From Prochlorococcus sp. AG-347-K20 (GTDB taxonomy: Bacteria; Cyanobacteriota; Cyanobacteriia; PCC-6307; Cyanobiaceae): a stretch of 64,000 bases of DNA. The stretch is from positions 186,001 through 250,000 of the forward strand of contig QCCH01000001.1 in the NCBI GenBank assembly GCA_003281315.1, written 5' to 3'. Position 1 is the first letter of the stretch, and every line of letters starts with the position of its first letter. The notes beneath the pieces are model-generated. The model had not been told where the DNA came from, made no database searches, and worked only from the letters and a program-made list of their open reading frames with translations. Below are positions 1 to 9,593 of the stretch, piece by piece. The position numbers and the translations under genes were made by a program.

Positions 1-966
1 TAAAAATATTTTAGAATCTGGCAACGGATTAAAAAGTAAATTTTTTAATAACGTTGATAAAAGTTCATAGGCAAAAAGGGCTTTTTTATTGGATACTGAT
101 AAGTAAATTAAAAATGGAGCATTCCCACTCCTGATAGGATAATAAACACCTAAATCGTAAGTTATACCATGTTTTTCTCTAAAAAGTTTAAATAAAGCAG
201 CGCTCATTCCATAAGATAAATATGACTCCAAAACTTTAAGTGGCAAATATTCACTACTTCTTCGCGAGCAAGTTTGGTCCCCGACCATTATTATTGTTTG
301 ATTTGAATCATTATTAATGTAATCAAATCTACTCATTGCACTTAAATTATGATTTACACGTCCTAATGATTTTTCTTTTAAGATTTTTTTTTCTAATTTT
401 CCAAAATTTTCTCCATTTATTTCGGGATTATTTGAAATTAAATACTTTTCTCTATTTTTAAAGTTTTTAAACTCAAGCAGAACTTCTTCATAGGAAATCT
501 TTGAGACATCTACTGCATTGCCAATTGTGTTAAAAGCATAAGGATGATTTGAGTAAACAATTTTTCTCCATTTTTCAAAACAGATATTGAATGGATTCTC
601 TTTATCTTTTTTTATAAAATTAATTGAGGATTTTTTTACTTTTTGAAATTCAATTTCTGAGAGAGTTGGTTTATTAATTATTAAATCTAATAAAGGGAAT
701 AATTTGCTGAAATGTTCATTTAGGGATTTAATGCTTATTGAAATACCATCTTCAAATACTTCTTGATTTAATTCTGCTCCATAGTACTCGATATACTCCG
801 AAAGAGTGAAATTATTAAAACCCTCACATCCTCTGGTAAGTAATGAACTGAGGATCTTGTTTATACCTTTTTTGCCAACACTATCCAAATCACTGCCTCC
901 TTTAATCCAAATTGAAGCCGTTGAAAAATCTCTTTTTTTATTATTTAAAAAATATCTTTTTAACAT
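1..966 (-). CDS. M16 family peptidase homologue, non-catalytic partner (partial, C-terminus off window)
   Basis: The reading frame is open from an ATG at 966 through base 1, giving 322 codons with the C-terminus cut off by the window edge. The N-terminal fold matches the M16 (insulinase/pitrilysin) family. At the place where the zinc motif HxxEH should lie, the residues are K37, S40 and S41 (GINKILSSLLTRG), so all three motif positions are replaced. The ATG overlaps the stop of the upstream M16 gene by seven bases, so the two are surely co-translated. In known two-subunit M16 proteases one subunit carries zinc and the other supplies an arginine/tyrosine pair that helps hold substrate. I infer that role here; the C-terminal half needed to confirm it is missing. 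Confidence 0.85.
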   Translation of the reverse strand, partial: MLKRYFLNNKKRDFSTASIWIKGGSDLDSVGKKGINKILSSLLTRGCEGFNNFTLSEYIEYYGAELNQEVFEDGISISIKSLNEHFSKLFPLLDLIINKPTLSEIEFQKVKKSSINFIKKDKENPFNICFEKWRKIVYSNHPYAFNTIGNAVDVSKISYEEVLLEFKNFKNREKYLISNNPEINGENFGKLEKKILKEKSLGRVNHNLSAMSRFDYINNDSNQTIIMVGDQTCSRRSSEYLPLKVLESYLSYGMSAALFKLFREKHGITYDLGVYYPIRSGNAPFLIYLSVSNKKALFAYELLSTLLKNLLFNPLPDSKIFL

Positions 967-2210
967 TTACCAGGGGATGCAACTAAAGTGAATTTTTCTC
1001 CACGAATATATTCCATGATCTCTTTGAAGTTATCCAAGTCATTCCAATATTTTAAATGACTCTCTAAATTATTGATTGAAGATTTTCTCCCCCAAAGAAG
1101 TTCATTCCCAAAGAATGAAGAGAGTTGTGTAGATGTCTCTAAATTAAAGATATAATTACTTTTCACAATATTTATTGCTTTTTTTATTTCATCCAAAGTC
1201 AAGGCTTTACAATTTGAGATCTCATCAATTTTTTTATTAATTTGCTTTTCTACTAAATCAATATCTTTGGACTCACAACTTGCTTCCATTATAAATAATC
1301 CACCTAATTCGCCAGCATTTACATCTACATATACCGATTCAACAAGATTATTATCTTCTTTTAAAAATTTAACTAATCTGCTGTTTCTTCCCACAGAGAG
1401 GATAGAAGCTAATATCTCTAGTCCAATAATATTTTTTTGATCATTTAGGTTTGGGATAAACCAAGCCATAAATATTCTTGAAAACTCTAAATTATCAAAC
1501 CTAACTGACTCTCTACCATTCCTAATTTTTAAAGAAGGTTTATTTTTTAGATTTATTAAATTTGGACTTTTTTTTATGCCAGATAGATCACTTTTTTCAA
1601 AAATTTTATAAATTTCTTCAGAAAGATTCCCAGCAATTGCAATACAAATTTTTTCGGTAGTGTAATGTTTGCTATGAAATTTCACAAGGTCATTTATTTC
1701 TAAGTTTTTAATACTATGTTCAGTTCCCAGAATCGAATTGGCATAATTTGGACTTAACCAAACCCTTTTTAAAAAATAATTAAATAATCTTTCTTCAGGC
1801 TGATCATTTTGTTGTTTTATTTCATCAATAACCACCCCTTTTTCTTTTATAAACTCATCAGGATTGAAATCTGGAGCAACGACAATATTTGTCAAAAGAG
1901 CAAGTGATTCTTTAAAGTTATTAGGTGGAACTAAGACATGGTAATGTACATCATCATAACCTGTTGAAGCGTTACTTAATCCGCCTAGTGATTCAATTTT
2001 ATGGTCAAATTCACCTGGCATTATTTTGTTAGATCCTTTAAAAATCATATGTTCTAGAAAATGAGCAGTGCCGTTTTTATCAACATCCTCAAATGAAGAA
2101 CCTGCTTTGCACCAAATATCAATGCTTATGAGCGGTAATTCTTTATTATCCACAAACACACATCTAGTTTTGCTTGAATGGGTAAAGTAGTTAACGTCTC
2201 CTACGTTCAT
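960..2210 (-). CDS. Zinc-dependent M16 processing peptidase
   Basis: A 416-residue M16B-type metallopeptidase, the usual length for a one-subunit gene of a two-gene pair. The inverted zinc motif HFLEH lies at residues 50-54, with the third ligand E130 77 residues after E53 in IDEIKQQNDQPEE, so the active site is complete. The protein probably degrades or trims peptides in the cytoplasm or at the membrane; the substrate is unknown, and no signal peptide is visible. It starts at ATG 2210 and overlaps the non-catalytic partner downstream by seven bases. pcyA is divergent, with only a 41-base gap, so the two promoters must share that space. Confidence 0.92.
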   Translation of the reverse strand: MNVGDVNYFTHSSKTRCVFVDNKELPLISIDIWCKAGSSFEDVDKNGTAHFLEHMIFKGSNKIMPGEFDHKIESLGGLSNASTGYDDVHYHVLVPPNNFKESLALLTNIVVAPDFNPDEFIKEKGVVIDEIKQQNDQPEERLFNYFLKRVWLSPNYANSILGTEHSIKNLEINDLVKFHSKHYTTEKICIAIAGNLSEEIYKIFEKSDLSGIKKSPNLINLKNKPSLKIRNGRESVRFDNLEFSRIFMAWFIPNLNDQKNIIGLEILASILSVGRNSRLVKFLKEDNNLVESVYVDVNAGELGGLFIMEASCESKDIDLVEKQINKKIDEISNCKALTLDEIKKAINIVKSNYIFNLETSTQLSSFFGNELLWGRKSSINNLESHLKYWNDLDNFKEIMEYIRGEKFTLVASPGKC

Positions 2211-2227
2211 TTAGTTTCTCTCTTTAA

Positions 2228-2976
<749 letters not shown>

Positions 2977-2977
<1 letters not shown>

Positions 2978-3894
2978 TGAAATTAAAAATATTAAAAAAA
3001 TTATTTATTTATTTTTTATTATTTACACCAATTTCTCTTGGTGTTATTTCCTGTTATGGAAATAATAAATCTAGTTCAAAATTTAAAGAAGAAATAACTT
3101 CAGATTTCATACCTCCTATTACAGCTGTTGCTGCACTTGGTCAACTTTCTCCTTCGGGAGAGATTAGACAATTGGCGGCTCCAATAAGTCAGTTTGGCTC
3201 TTCCCCCCGAATTGTCGAAATTTTAGTCAAAGAAGGAGATTTTGTAAAAAAAGGCGATATCCTCGCAATTTTTGAAAATGGTGAAAAATTAATTGCTGAT
3301 CTTGAAAGAAACGAAAATCTAATTAATACTATTAATGATGAAATTGCCCTTAAGAAAGATCAAATACAAAGGTATGAGTTAGCTTTGAACAAAGATGCTT
3401 ATTCCTTTGTACAGTTTTCGCAGAGAAAAGATGAATTATTAAAATTGCAAAAACAGAAAATAAACCTTATAGGAGATCAAAAAAATATCAAGATAGATCT
3501 ATTTAATTCAAAACTAAGAAGCCCAATTGATGGTTTTATCCTTGAAATAAATACGAGAGTTGGGGAGAGGCCAAATAATGAAGGGATCTTGGATATTGGT
3601 TCTAGTCAAAAAATGGAAGCTTTGATAGAGGTTTATGAATCTGATATCGATAGAGTCTTTATCTCTCAGAATGTTCAATTGAGCAGTGAGAATGGTGGTT
3701 TCCAAAAAAATCTTAAAGGAAAGGTAATTAGGATTAGTCCTCAGGTAAAACAAAGAAAAGTTCTATCGACTGATCCAACAGGGGATGCCGATTCGCGAAT
3801 TATTGAGGTACTAGTAAAACTAGATAAAGATTCTATTGATATCGTGCAAAATTATGCAGGAATGAAAGTGATTGCAAAATTTATTCCCCAATGA
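2977..3894 (+). CDS. HlyD/DevB-family membrane fusion protein of an ABC exporter
   Basis: A 305-residue periplasmic adaptor. A hydrophobic N-terminal segment (about residues 8-26) is followed by a biotinyl-lipoyl-like half motif (VKEGDFVKKGDILAIFENG, about 83-101), a short coiled-coil hairpin (about 107-170), the second half motif (RSPIDGFILEINTRVGE) and a beta-barrel tail. It belongs with the DevC permease and DevA ATPase behind it. The N-terminus ends in VISC, with Cys26 fitting a lipobox, so it may be a lipoprotein rather than a simple transmembrane-anchored DevB. The gene starts one base inside pcyA's stop and overlaps devC by four bases (ATGA). Substrate unknown; in heterocyst formers DevBCA exports glycolipid, which does not apply here. 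Confidence 0.88.
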
Positions 3895-5063
3895 GTTTTT
3901 CTTTTTTAAAATTCAGAAAAATACCATTAGCTTGGTTGTTGTTAACTAGGCAACCATTAAGGCTCGCAGTTGCAATAGCTGGAATAAGTTTTGCGGGGAT
4001 TTTGATGTTTATGCAACTAGGTTTCAGAGATGGTTTATTTGACACAAGCGTAACTATTCATAAACTTTTAGATGCGGATCTTGTTTTGATAAGTCCTAGA
4101 TCAAAAAGTTCTATAAGCATGAGTGGATTCCCAAAAAGAAGGCTGATTCAGACTCTCGCTGTAGAAGATGTTGAAAAAACGACTCCTGTTAATCTAAATT
4201 ATTTACTTTGGAGAAATCCCGAAAATCTTAAAACCAGATCAATACTTGCATTAGGTTTTAATCCCTCCGATTCACTTCTTTTAGATGAGGGATTCTCAAA
4301 GAAAGCTTATAAATTAAGAAATCCATCAAGAGTTCTTTTTGACAAACTATCTAGACCTGAATTTGGACCGATTGAAGAATGGTTCTTATCTGAAAAAAAA
4401 GTTGAGACTGAGGTCGCGGGGAAAAGAGTAATTGTTGAAGGCCTTGTGGAGTTGGGACCATCTTTTGGTGCAGATGGTAATTTGATAACTAGTCGAGAAA
4501 CCTTTTTAAGACTTTTTCCTGCTAATCCTCCTGGCAGTATAGAAATTGGTTTGGTAAAACTAAAAAAAGGATCTGATCCTGAATTGATTTCAAGGATATT
4601 AAATAACTCACTCCCAAATGATGTTAGGGTTCTTACAAAAAATCAATTTATAGAATTTGAGAAGAATTATTGGAAAAATAGTACTGCAATAGGTTTTATA
4701 TTTAGTTTGGGAGCATTGATGGGTTTTGTTGTTGGGTGTGTGGTTGTTTATCAAATTCTTTATAGTGACGTTACAGATCACCTCCCAGAGTACGCCACCT
4801 TATTGGCAATGGGGTATAGACTTAAGTCCCTTTTCTTTGTTGTAGCTAGAGAGGGGTTTTTGTTGGCATTGTTTGGTTATTTACCTGCTTATTTCTCTGG
4901 TCAAATACTTTACTCAGTTATAAGAAGTTCTACTAAACTCCCAATAATAATGGACGCAGACAAAACTATTTTAATTTTCGTATTAGTTTTAGTTATGTGT
5001 ATGGGGTCCGCCGCTGTTGCGATGCGTAAATTAGTTGATGCTGATCCTGCCGAAATTTTTTAA
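3891..5063 (+). CDS. devC: DevC-family ABC exporter permease
   Basis: A 390-residue permease of the FtsX/MacB-like DevC family. One membrane segment lies near the N-terminus (about 24-44), followed by a large extracytoplasmic domain, then three C-terminal membrane segments (about 262-288, 313-340, 360-379). The conserved start (RKIPLAWLLLTRQPLRLAVA) is typical of cyanobacterial DevC proteins. The ATG at 3891 overlaps the adaptor gene's stop in ATGA, and devA follows after 13 bases, so the three genes form one operon. It would drive export across the inner membrane together with the adaptor, energised by DevA. The substrate cannot be read from the sequence. Confidence 0.92.
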   Translation: MSFSFLKFRKIPLAWLLLTRQPLRLAVAIAGISFAGILMFMQLGFRDGLFDTSVTIHKLLDADLVLISPRSKSSISMSGFPKRRLIQTLAVEDVEKTTPVNLNYLLWRNPENLKTRSILALGFNPSDSLLLDEGFSKKAYKLRNPSRVLFDKLSRPEFGPIEEWFLSEKKVETEVAGKRVIVEGLVELGPSFGADGNLITSRETFLRLFPANPPGSIEIGLVKLKKGSDPELISRILNNSLPNDVRVLTKNQFIEFEKNYWKNSTAIGFIFSLGALMGFVVGCVVVYQILYSDVTDHLPEYATLLAMGYRLKSLFFVVAREGFLLALFGYLPAYFSGQILYSVIRSSTKLPIIMDADKTILIFVLVLVMCMGSAAVAMRKLVDADPAEIF

Positions 5064-5076
5064 CAATTGAATATAA

Positions 5077-5805
5077 ATGGTTAAAGCTAATAAATCAAAA
5101 AATAATGTTAAAAACCTTAAAACAGTCTCAATAAATAATTTAAGTCACTTTTATGGAAAAAATGAGAATAAAAAACAAGTTCTTAATGACGTTAATTTAA
5201 ATATTGATAAAGGAGAGTTGGTTCTTTTGAAAGGACCTTCTGGTTGCGGTAAAACCACTCTTTTATCATTAATTGGTGCCTTGAGAACTTGTCAAAGTGG
5301 AGATTTAACTGTACTAAATAATCAGTTAAATGGAGCATCAAGGAAAACTCGTCAGATTCTTAGAAGAAGTATTGGAATGATTTTTCAAGGTCACAATCTT
5401 CTGAGATGTTTAACAGCAGAACAAAATGTCCAGATGGGCGCCGATTTAATAAAAGGTTTAACATATTTGCAAAGACGTGAAATAGCACGGAATTGGTTGT
5501 CAGCAGTAGGATTAGAAGAACATCATAAAAAGTTGCCAAATGACTTATCTGGTGGGCAGAAACAGAGAGTAGCAATTGCTCGAGCTTTATCTGCTAACCC
5601 AAAACTTTTATTAGCTGATGAGCCCACTTCTGCTTTAGATAGCGTCACAGGAAGAGAAATAGTAACCCTTTTAAGGAAACTAGCAAAAGAGCAGAATTGT
5701 TCTGTACTTATGGTGACACATGATCCAAGAATTTCCGATATGGCTGATAGGATATTAAATATGGAAGATGGTAAAATATATAGTGCTCATAGTGAGCTAA
5801 TATAA
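5077..5805 (+). CDS. devA: DevA-family ABC exporter ATP-binding protein
   Basis: A 242-residue ABC ATPase of the MacB/LolD/DevA group. Walker A is GPSGCGKT (53-60), the signature is LSGGQ (157-161), Walker B is LLLADEPT (177-184) with E182, and the switch histidine is H215 (VTHD). It is the energy-coupling subunit for the DevC permease just upstream. A charged N-terminal tail of about 18 residues precedes the ABC fold; an alternative internal start is not supported because no ATG lies before the conserved core. It ends the pcyA-devBCA run; the next gene starts 18 bases later. Confidence 0.94.
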   Translation: MVKANKSKNNVKNLKTVSINNLSHFYGKNENKKQVLNDVNLNIDKGELVLLKGPSGCGKTTLLSLIGALRTCQSGDLTVLNNQLNGASRKTRQILRRSIGMIFQGHNLLRCLTAEQNVQMGADLIKGLTYLQRREIARNWLSAVGLEEHHKKLPNDLSGGQKQRVAIARALSANPKLLLADEPTSALDSVTGREIVTLLRKLAKEQNCSVLMVTHDPRISDMADRILNMEDGKIYSAHSELI

Positions 5806-5823
5806 TTAAAAGTTAAAAATTGT

Positions 5824-5973
5824 ATGTCTAAGAGAAGGAACCTAAAAAAAGAAAAGCAGGAACGTAATAGAGCCTATGCTAGAAAATTCAAAAAAAGGAA
5901 ATTAAGAACTGATGGAAGACCTGATGGTGGAAACGTTACAGGTACAGCAAATAATGGCGGTGCTGCTGATTAG
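5824..5973 (+). CDS. Small, very basic conserved-looking protein (49 aa)
   Basis: An ATG-initiated ORF of 49 codons, too short for many gene finders. The first 30 residues are rich in Lys/Arg (MSKRRNLKKEKQERNRAYAR start), while the tail is Gly/Asn/Ala-rich and ends GGAAD. The composition suggests binding to nucleic acid, perhaps ribosome or RNA, but no known domain is recognised. I recall similar short basic proteins in marine picocyanobacteria without assigned function. It lies 18 bases after devA and 61 bases before the glycosyltransferase. Function unknown. Confidence 0.7.
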   Translation: MSKRRNLKKEKQERNRAYARKFKKRKLRTDGRPDGGNVTGTANNGGAAD

Positions 5974-6034
5974 GGAATATCTTTTATTTTTATCTTTAGG
6001 AGTTTAATATATTATGCATATTTAAGACATAATC

Positions 6035-6946
6035 ATGAATGTAAGTATTGTTATACCGACTTACAATAGATTACCTATATTAGAGAAATGTCTATTTGCG
6101 CTTGAGAATCAAAAATTAAATACAAATATCAGTAATTATGAAGTATTAGTAGTTGATGATGGATCAACTGATGGTACAACCTCATGGATAAATAAAAACA
6201 AAGCTAATCTCCCTCACGTTATTCTATTTCAGCAAGAACATGGAGGGCCTGCACTTGGAAGAAATCTGGGAGTAATTAAATCAAAATATGAAATTATTAT
6301 ATTCATTGATAGTGATCTTATTGTTTTAGACAATTTTATAAATTGCCACGTAGAAAAATTACTTGCCTCTTGGAGGAAAAATGATAAAAAATGTTTTACC
6401 TATGGCTCGGTAGTCAATACTTCTAATTTTCTAAATCCTCAGAGTGAAAAATATAAAATAATGGACACTTCTTTTGCATACTTTGCTACTGGGAATGTAG
6501 CTATATCAAAAGAATTGATTTTAAGTGTGGGATTATTTGATACTTCTTTTAGCCTTTACGGTTGGGAGGATTTGGAACTTGGAGAAAGATTAAAAAAAAT
6601 TGGGACAAAATTAATTAAATGCCCAAATGCAGTAGGTTTTCATTGGCATCCTCCATTTAATTGCGAACAAATAGATTCATTAATATCTCAAGAAAAAGAG
6701 AGGGCAAAAATGGCTTTAGTGTTTTATAAGAAACATCCAAATTTAAGGGTTAGATTTATGATTCAATTAACTCCTCTCCATAATTTACTTTGGCAAATTC
6801 TTTGCTTGGGAGGACTAATCAATGTTGATAGAATCCTTCCCTTATTAAGATTCCTAGTAAATAAAAGAAGAAATAGACTTGCACTTGAGATACTTAGGAT
6901 CCCTCTAAATATGATTTACATTAAACAGTTAACCAAATCAAGGTAA
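6035..6946 (+). CDS. Family 2 glycosyltransferase
   Basis: A 303-residue GT-A fold enzyme. The N-terminal strand VSIVIPTYNR is followed by the nucleotide-binding DDGSTDGT (41-48), the metal-binding DSD (92-94, DxD type) and an acceptor-site WED (177-179), all in the order expected of GT2. A hydrophobic C-terminal stretch (about 255-275) may touch the membrane. It probably adds a sugar to a surface polysaccharide or lipid. It stands alone between the small basic protein and rpsB, with no other cell-surface genes next to it, so the donor and acceptor cannot be named. Confidence 0.9.
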   Translation: MNVSIVIPTYNRLPILEKCLFALENQKLNTNISNYEVLVVDDGSTDGTTSWINKNKANLPHVILFQQEHGGPALGRNLGVIKSKYEIIIFIDSDLIVLDNFINCHVEKLLASWRKNDKKCFTYGSVVNTSNFLNPQSEKYKIMDTSFAYFATGNVAISKELILSVGLFDTSFSLYGWEDLELGERLKKIGTKLIKCPNAVGFHWHPPFNCEQIDSLISQEKERAKMALVFYKKHPNLRVRFMIQLTPLHNLLWQILCLGGLINVDRILPLLRFLVNKRRNRLALEILRIPLNMIYIKQLTKSR

Positions 6947-6970
6947 AAACTTTTAGAAATACACATCACT

Positions 6971-6979
6971 TGCTAGAAT
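6971..6979 (+). promoter_or_regulatory. Extended -10 promoter element for rpsB-tsf
   Basis: TGCTAGAAT reads as an extended -10 (TG-N-TAGAAT). Transcription would start near 6986, giving an untranslated leader of about 88 bases before the rpsB ATG and placing the pseudoknot (6999-7062) wholly inside the transcript. No convincing -35 is seen, as is usual for extended -10 promoters. Confidence 0.5.
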
Positions 6980-6998
6980 GTTTGAAATAAATTTCACA

Positions 6999-7062
6999 CA
7001 TCTGACAGTTTCGGGTGAATTATTAATATTATTTCCCCGTCAGATGGAGGCTAACCCGAAAC
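6999..7062 (+). promoter_or_regulatory. rpsB leader able to fold into an H-type pseudoknot
   Basis: Two perfectly complementary arm pairs interlock. CATCTGAC (6999-7006) pairs with GTCAGATG (7039-7046), and GTTTCGGGT (7008-7016) pairs with ACCCGAAAC (7054-7062). The order A-B-A'-B' makes a pseudoknot of 8 and 9 base pairs with connecting segments of 1, 22 and 7 bases. The G/C-rich arms stand out in very AT-rich DNA. The leader ends 12 bases before the rpsB ATG, so folding could mask ribosome loading. In gamma-proteobacteria S2 protein is known to repress rpsB-tsf through its leader; a similar autogenous control is inferred here. Confidence 0.75.
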
Positions 7063-7074
7063 CCTTTTTCAATT

Positions 7075-7779
7075 ATGGCTGTTGTATCACTATCAGAAAT
7101 GATGGAAGCTGGTGCTCATTTTGGGCATCAAACTAGACGTTGGAATCCCAAGATGTCTAAGTATATATATTGCGCAAGAAATGGAGTTCATATTATTGAT
7201 CTTGTAAAAACAGCATTGTGTATGAACAATGCATATAAATGGACGAGAAATGCTGCGAAAAGCGGTAAACGTTTCCTATTTGTTGGTACAAAAAAACAAG
7301 CATCAGATGTAGTAGCTCAGGAAGCTACACGCTGTGGAGCTGCATATGTAAATCAAAGATGGCTTGGAGGGATGTTGACTAATTGGACAACAATGAAAGC
7401 TAGGATTGAAAGATTAAAGGATTTAGAAAGAATGGAAAGTAGTGGTTCAATAGCAATGAGGCCTAAAAAAGAAGCTGCAGTATTAAGGAGAGAACTTGAA
7501 AGATTACAAAAATACTTAGGTGGACTTAAGGGTATGAGAAGATTACCAGATGTAGTTGTATTGGTTGATCAGAGAAGAGAATCTAATGCAGTATTAGAAG
7601 CTAGAAAATTAGATATCTCATTAGTATCAATGTTGGATACAAATTGCGATCCCGATTTGTGTGAAGTTCCAATTCCTTGTAACGATGATGCCGTTAGATC
7701 TGTGCAACTTATTTTAGGAAGACTTGCAGATGCCATAAATGAGGGTAGAAAGGGCTCTAATGCCGAAAGAAAAAATTAA
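7075..7779 (+). CDS. rpsB: 30S ribosomal protein S2
   Basis: A 234-residue S2 with the family hallmarks: [19 protein letters not shown] at the N-terminus, FVGTKKQA, the [10 protein letters not shown] segment and the C-terminal [16 protein letters not shown]2 binds late to the small-subunit neck and is needed for S1 binding. The ATG at 7075 is confirmed by conservation from the first residues. No purine-rich site lies just upstream; the GGAGG at 7046-7050 is 24 bases away and sits in the pseudoknot. tsf follows after 45 bases, the standard rpsB-tsf pair. Confidence 0.98.
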   Translation: MAVVSLSEMMEAGAHFGHQTRRWNPKMSKYIYCARNGVHIIDLVKTALCMNNAYKWTRNAAKSGKRFLFVGTKKQASDVVAQEATRCGAAYVNQRWLGGMLTNWTTMKARIERLKDLERMESSGSIAMRPKKEAAVLRRELERLQKYLGGLKGMRRLPDVVVLVDQRRESNAVLEARKLDISLVSMLDTNCDPDLCEVPIPCNDDAVRSVQLILGRLADAINEGRKGSNAERKN

Positions 7780-7824
7780 ATTCCAATTTAAAACTTAACT
7801 ATTCACTATTTTTTATTACTTCAA

Positions 7825-8481
7825 ATGGGAAACATTACAGCAAAACTTGTAAAAGATCTTAGAGACAAAACTGGCGCAGGAATGATGGACTGCAAAAAAG
7901 CACTTAACGAAACTGATGGAAATCTAGATAAAGCTTTGGAATGGTTAAGAAAGAAAGGCATAGCTAGTGCTGAAAAGAAATCGGGAAGAGTAGCGGCCGA
8001 AGGATCAATTGGAAGTTATATTCATACTGGATCAAGAGTTGGAGTTTTATTAGAGTTAAATTGTGAAACTGATTTCGTTGCTAGAGGTGATATATTCCAA
8101 TCTCTGTTGAAAGATGTCTCAATGCAAGTAGCAGCGTGCCCAAATGTTGAGTATGTATCAATTGATGAAATACCAGAAGATGTTGTGAAAAAAGAAAAGC
8201 AGATTGAAATGGGTAGGGATGATTTATCTGGAAAACCAGAACAAATTAAAGAAAAAATAGTTGAAGGGAGAATAGCAAAAAGACTTAATGAGCTTGTTTT
8301 GCTTTCACAACCCTACATTAAAGATAGTTCCCTAACAGTTGAGGATCTTGTTAAACAAGCTGCTGCAAAAATTGGGGAAAATATCAAAGTAAGACGCTTT
8401 ACAAGATATACATTGGGTGAAGGTATCGAAAAAAATCAGATGGACTTTGCTGAAGAGGTCGCATCAATGCAAACAAATTAG
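7825..8481 (+). CDS. tsf: Translation elongation factor Ts
   Basis: EF-Ts recycles EF-Tu by exchanging GDP for GTP. The protein has 218 residues, the short form common in cyanobacteria and plastids (E. coli has 283). The N-terminal UBA-like part ([19 protein letters not shown]) and the EF-Tu-contacting TDFVAR (82-87) are both present. It is co-transcribed with rpsB and so falls under the same leader. The downstream unknown gene begins within or just after the tsf end. Confidence 0.98.
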   Translation: MGNITAKLVKDLRDKTGAGMMDCKKALNETDGNLDKALEWLRKKGIASAEKKSGRVAAEGSIGSYIHTGSRVGVLLELNCETDFVARGDIFQSLLKDVSMQVAACPNVEYVSIDEIPEDVVKKEKQIEMGRDDLSGKPEQIKEKIVEGRIAKRLNELVLLSQPYIKDSSLTVEDLVKQAAAKIGENIKVRRFTRYTLGEGIEKNQMDFAEEVASMQTN

Positions 8482-8485
8482 TCAC

Positions 8486-9571
8486 TTGAATGATTTGAAT
8501 AATTTCAATAATTACATAGATATAGATAAAATTAATTCTCAATTAGAGAGAGCAGACATACAAAAAAAAATATTAACTAGAAATATCTATAGGGAATATG
8601 AACTTTATCTTAATCTAGTAAGAGATCTACTTTTCATCTCTGTAGAAAAAGGTCTTAATCATATATATAGTTATCCAACAATTAATGATAATTTCTTAAA
8701 TGAAAATGAATTCTGTAGTCTCTTTGAAAAAAAAATAAGTAAATTAATATTTACGATTTTGCCCTTTTTAACTGTAGAACAATTAAAGATAAATGAAATT
8801 GAAAAAAATATAAATAAAGAAATTAATTTTACTATTTTTGATAGTTCAACAAAAACAAAGGATGATCAAAAAGAAAAATTTCGATATGAAGATGTTTTTC
8901 AATTAAAAGAACCCACTGAGTTCGAAATTAATAAAGACTTTTCAAATACTTCTGAATATTATCAAGCTCCTAATTATGAGGAATTCGTATCACTTGATTT
9001 AGATAATAACGACCATAATAATTATTTATCTAAAAACAATATTTTTGAAAATTTAGGAGTTGAAAAACAATTTATTTCCTCCTTACTTGAATTAATAGGA
9101 GAAGAAAAGGTGGAAAAATCAAAACATCCAGAAAAAGAAAATATCAATCATACTGATTATTTACCAAAAAATCAGATTCTTAGTAATTTTGATTTAATAG
9201 AAAAGTCATTGGAAAATTTACTATTGAATCTTTCATATATTATTAACCAAGAATTATTCAAGGCAAATTTAATAAAAAAGATTATATCTAAAGATTCCTT
9301 TGATTACTTAGTAGGTAAAAATTTTATGATAAAACATCCATATCCTTTTGTTATTAATTTCGAATTAAACTTAAATCGGTCATCATTAACTGGCAATAAT
9401 ATTCCAAGGATCATTTTCTTCAATATATCTACTGTTGAGTTAGAGTTTAAAAATTTAAATCTTTCTATTCAAAGGAACAAAATAAATGAGCTAAAAAATC
9501 AATTTCAGCGTTTGATCAAAAAAGAGACATATTGGAGGCAAAAAGAAATAACTTTGAATAAGATACGTTGA
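8486..9571 (+). CDS. Protein of unknown function between tsf and recG
   Basis: I do not recognise a domain. The frame is open from an ATG at 8417 inside tsf, but the part before 8482 reads like tsf shadow sequence, so I take TTG 8486 (five bases after the tsf stop) as the likelier start; TTG 8495 is also possible. The product is about 361 residues, rich in Asn, Lys and Glu, with an Asn-rich start, no membrane segment and no cysteine-rich motif. The middle (about 110-230) looks low-complexity and acidic; the C-terminal third is more ordered. recG follows after 22 bases, so the two may share a transcript. Confidence 0.7.
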   Translation: MNDLNNFNNYIDIDKINSQLERADIQKKILTRNIYREYELYLNLVRDLLFISVEKGLNHIYSYPTINDNFLNENEFCSLFEKKISKLIFTILPFLTVEQLKINEIEKNINKEINFTIFDSSTKTKDDQKEKFRYEDVFQLKEPTEFEINKDFSNTSEYYQAPNYEEFVSLDLDNNDHNNYLSKNNIFENLGVEKQFISSLLELIGEEKVEKSKHPEKENINHTDYLPKNQILSNFDLIEKSLENLLLNLSYIINQELFKANLIKKIISKDSFDYLVGKNFMIKHPYPFVINFELNLNRSSLTGNNIPRIIFFNISTVELEFKNLNLSIQRNKINELKNQFQRLIKKETYWRQKEITLNKIR

Positions 9572-9593
9572 AAAAATAACTCTTTTTTCAAAT

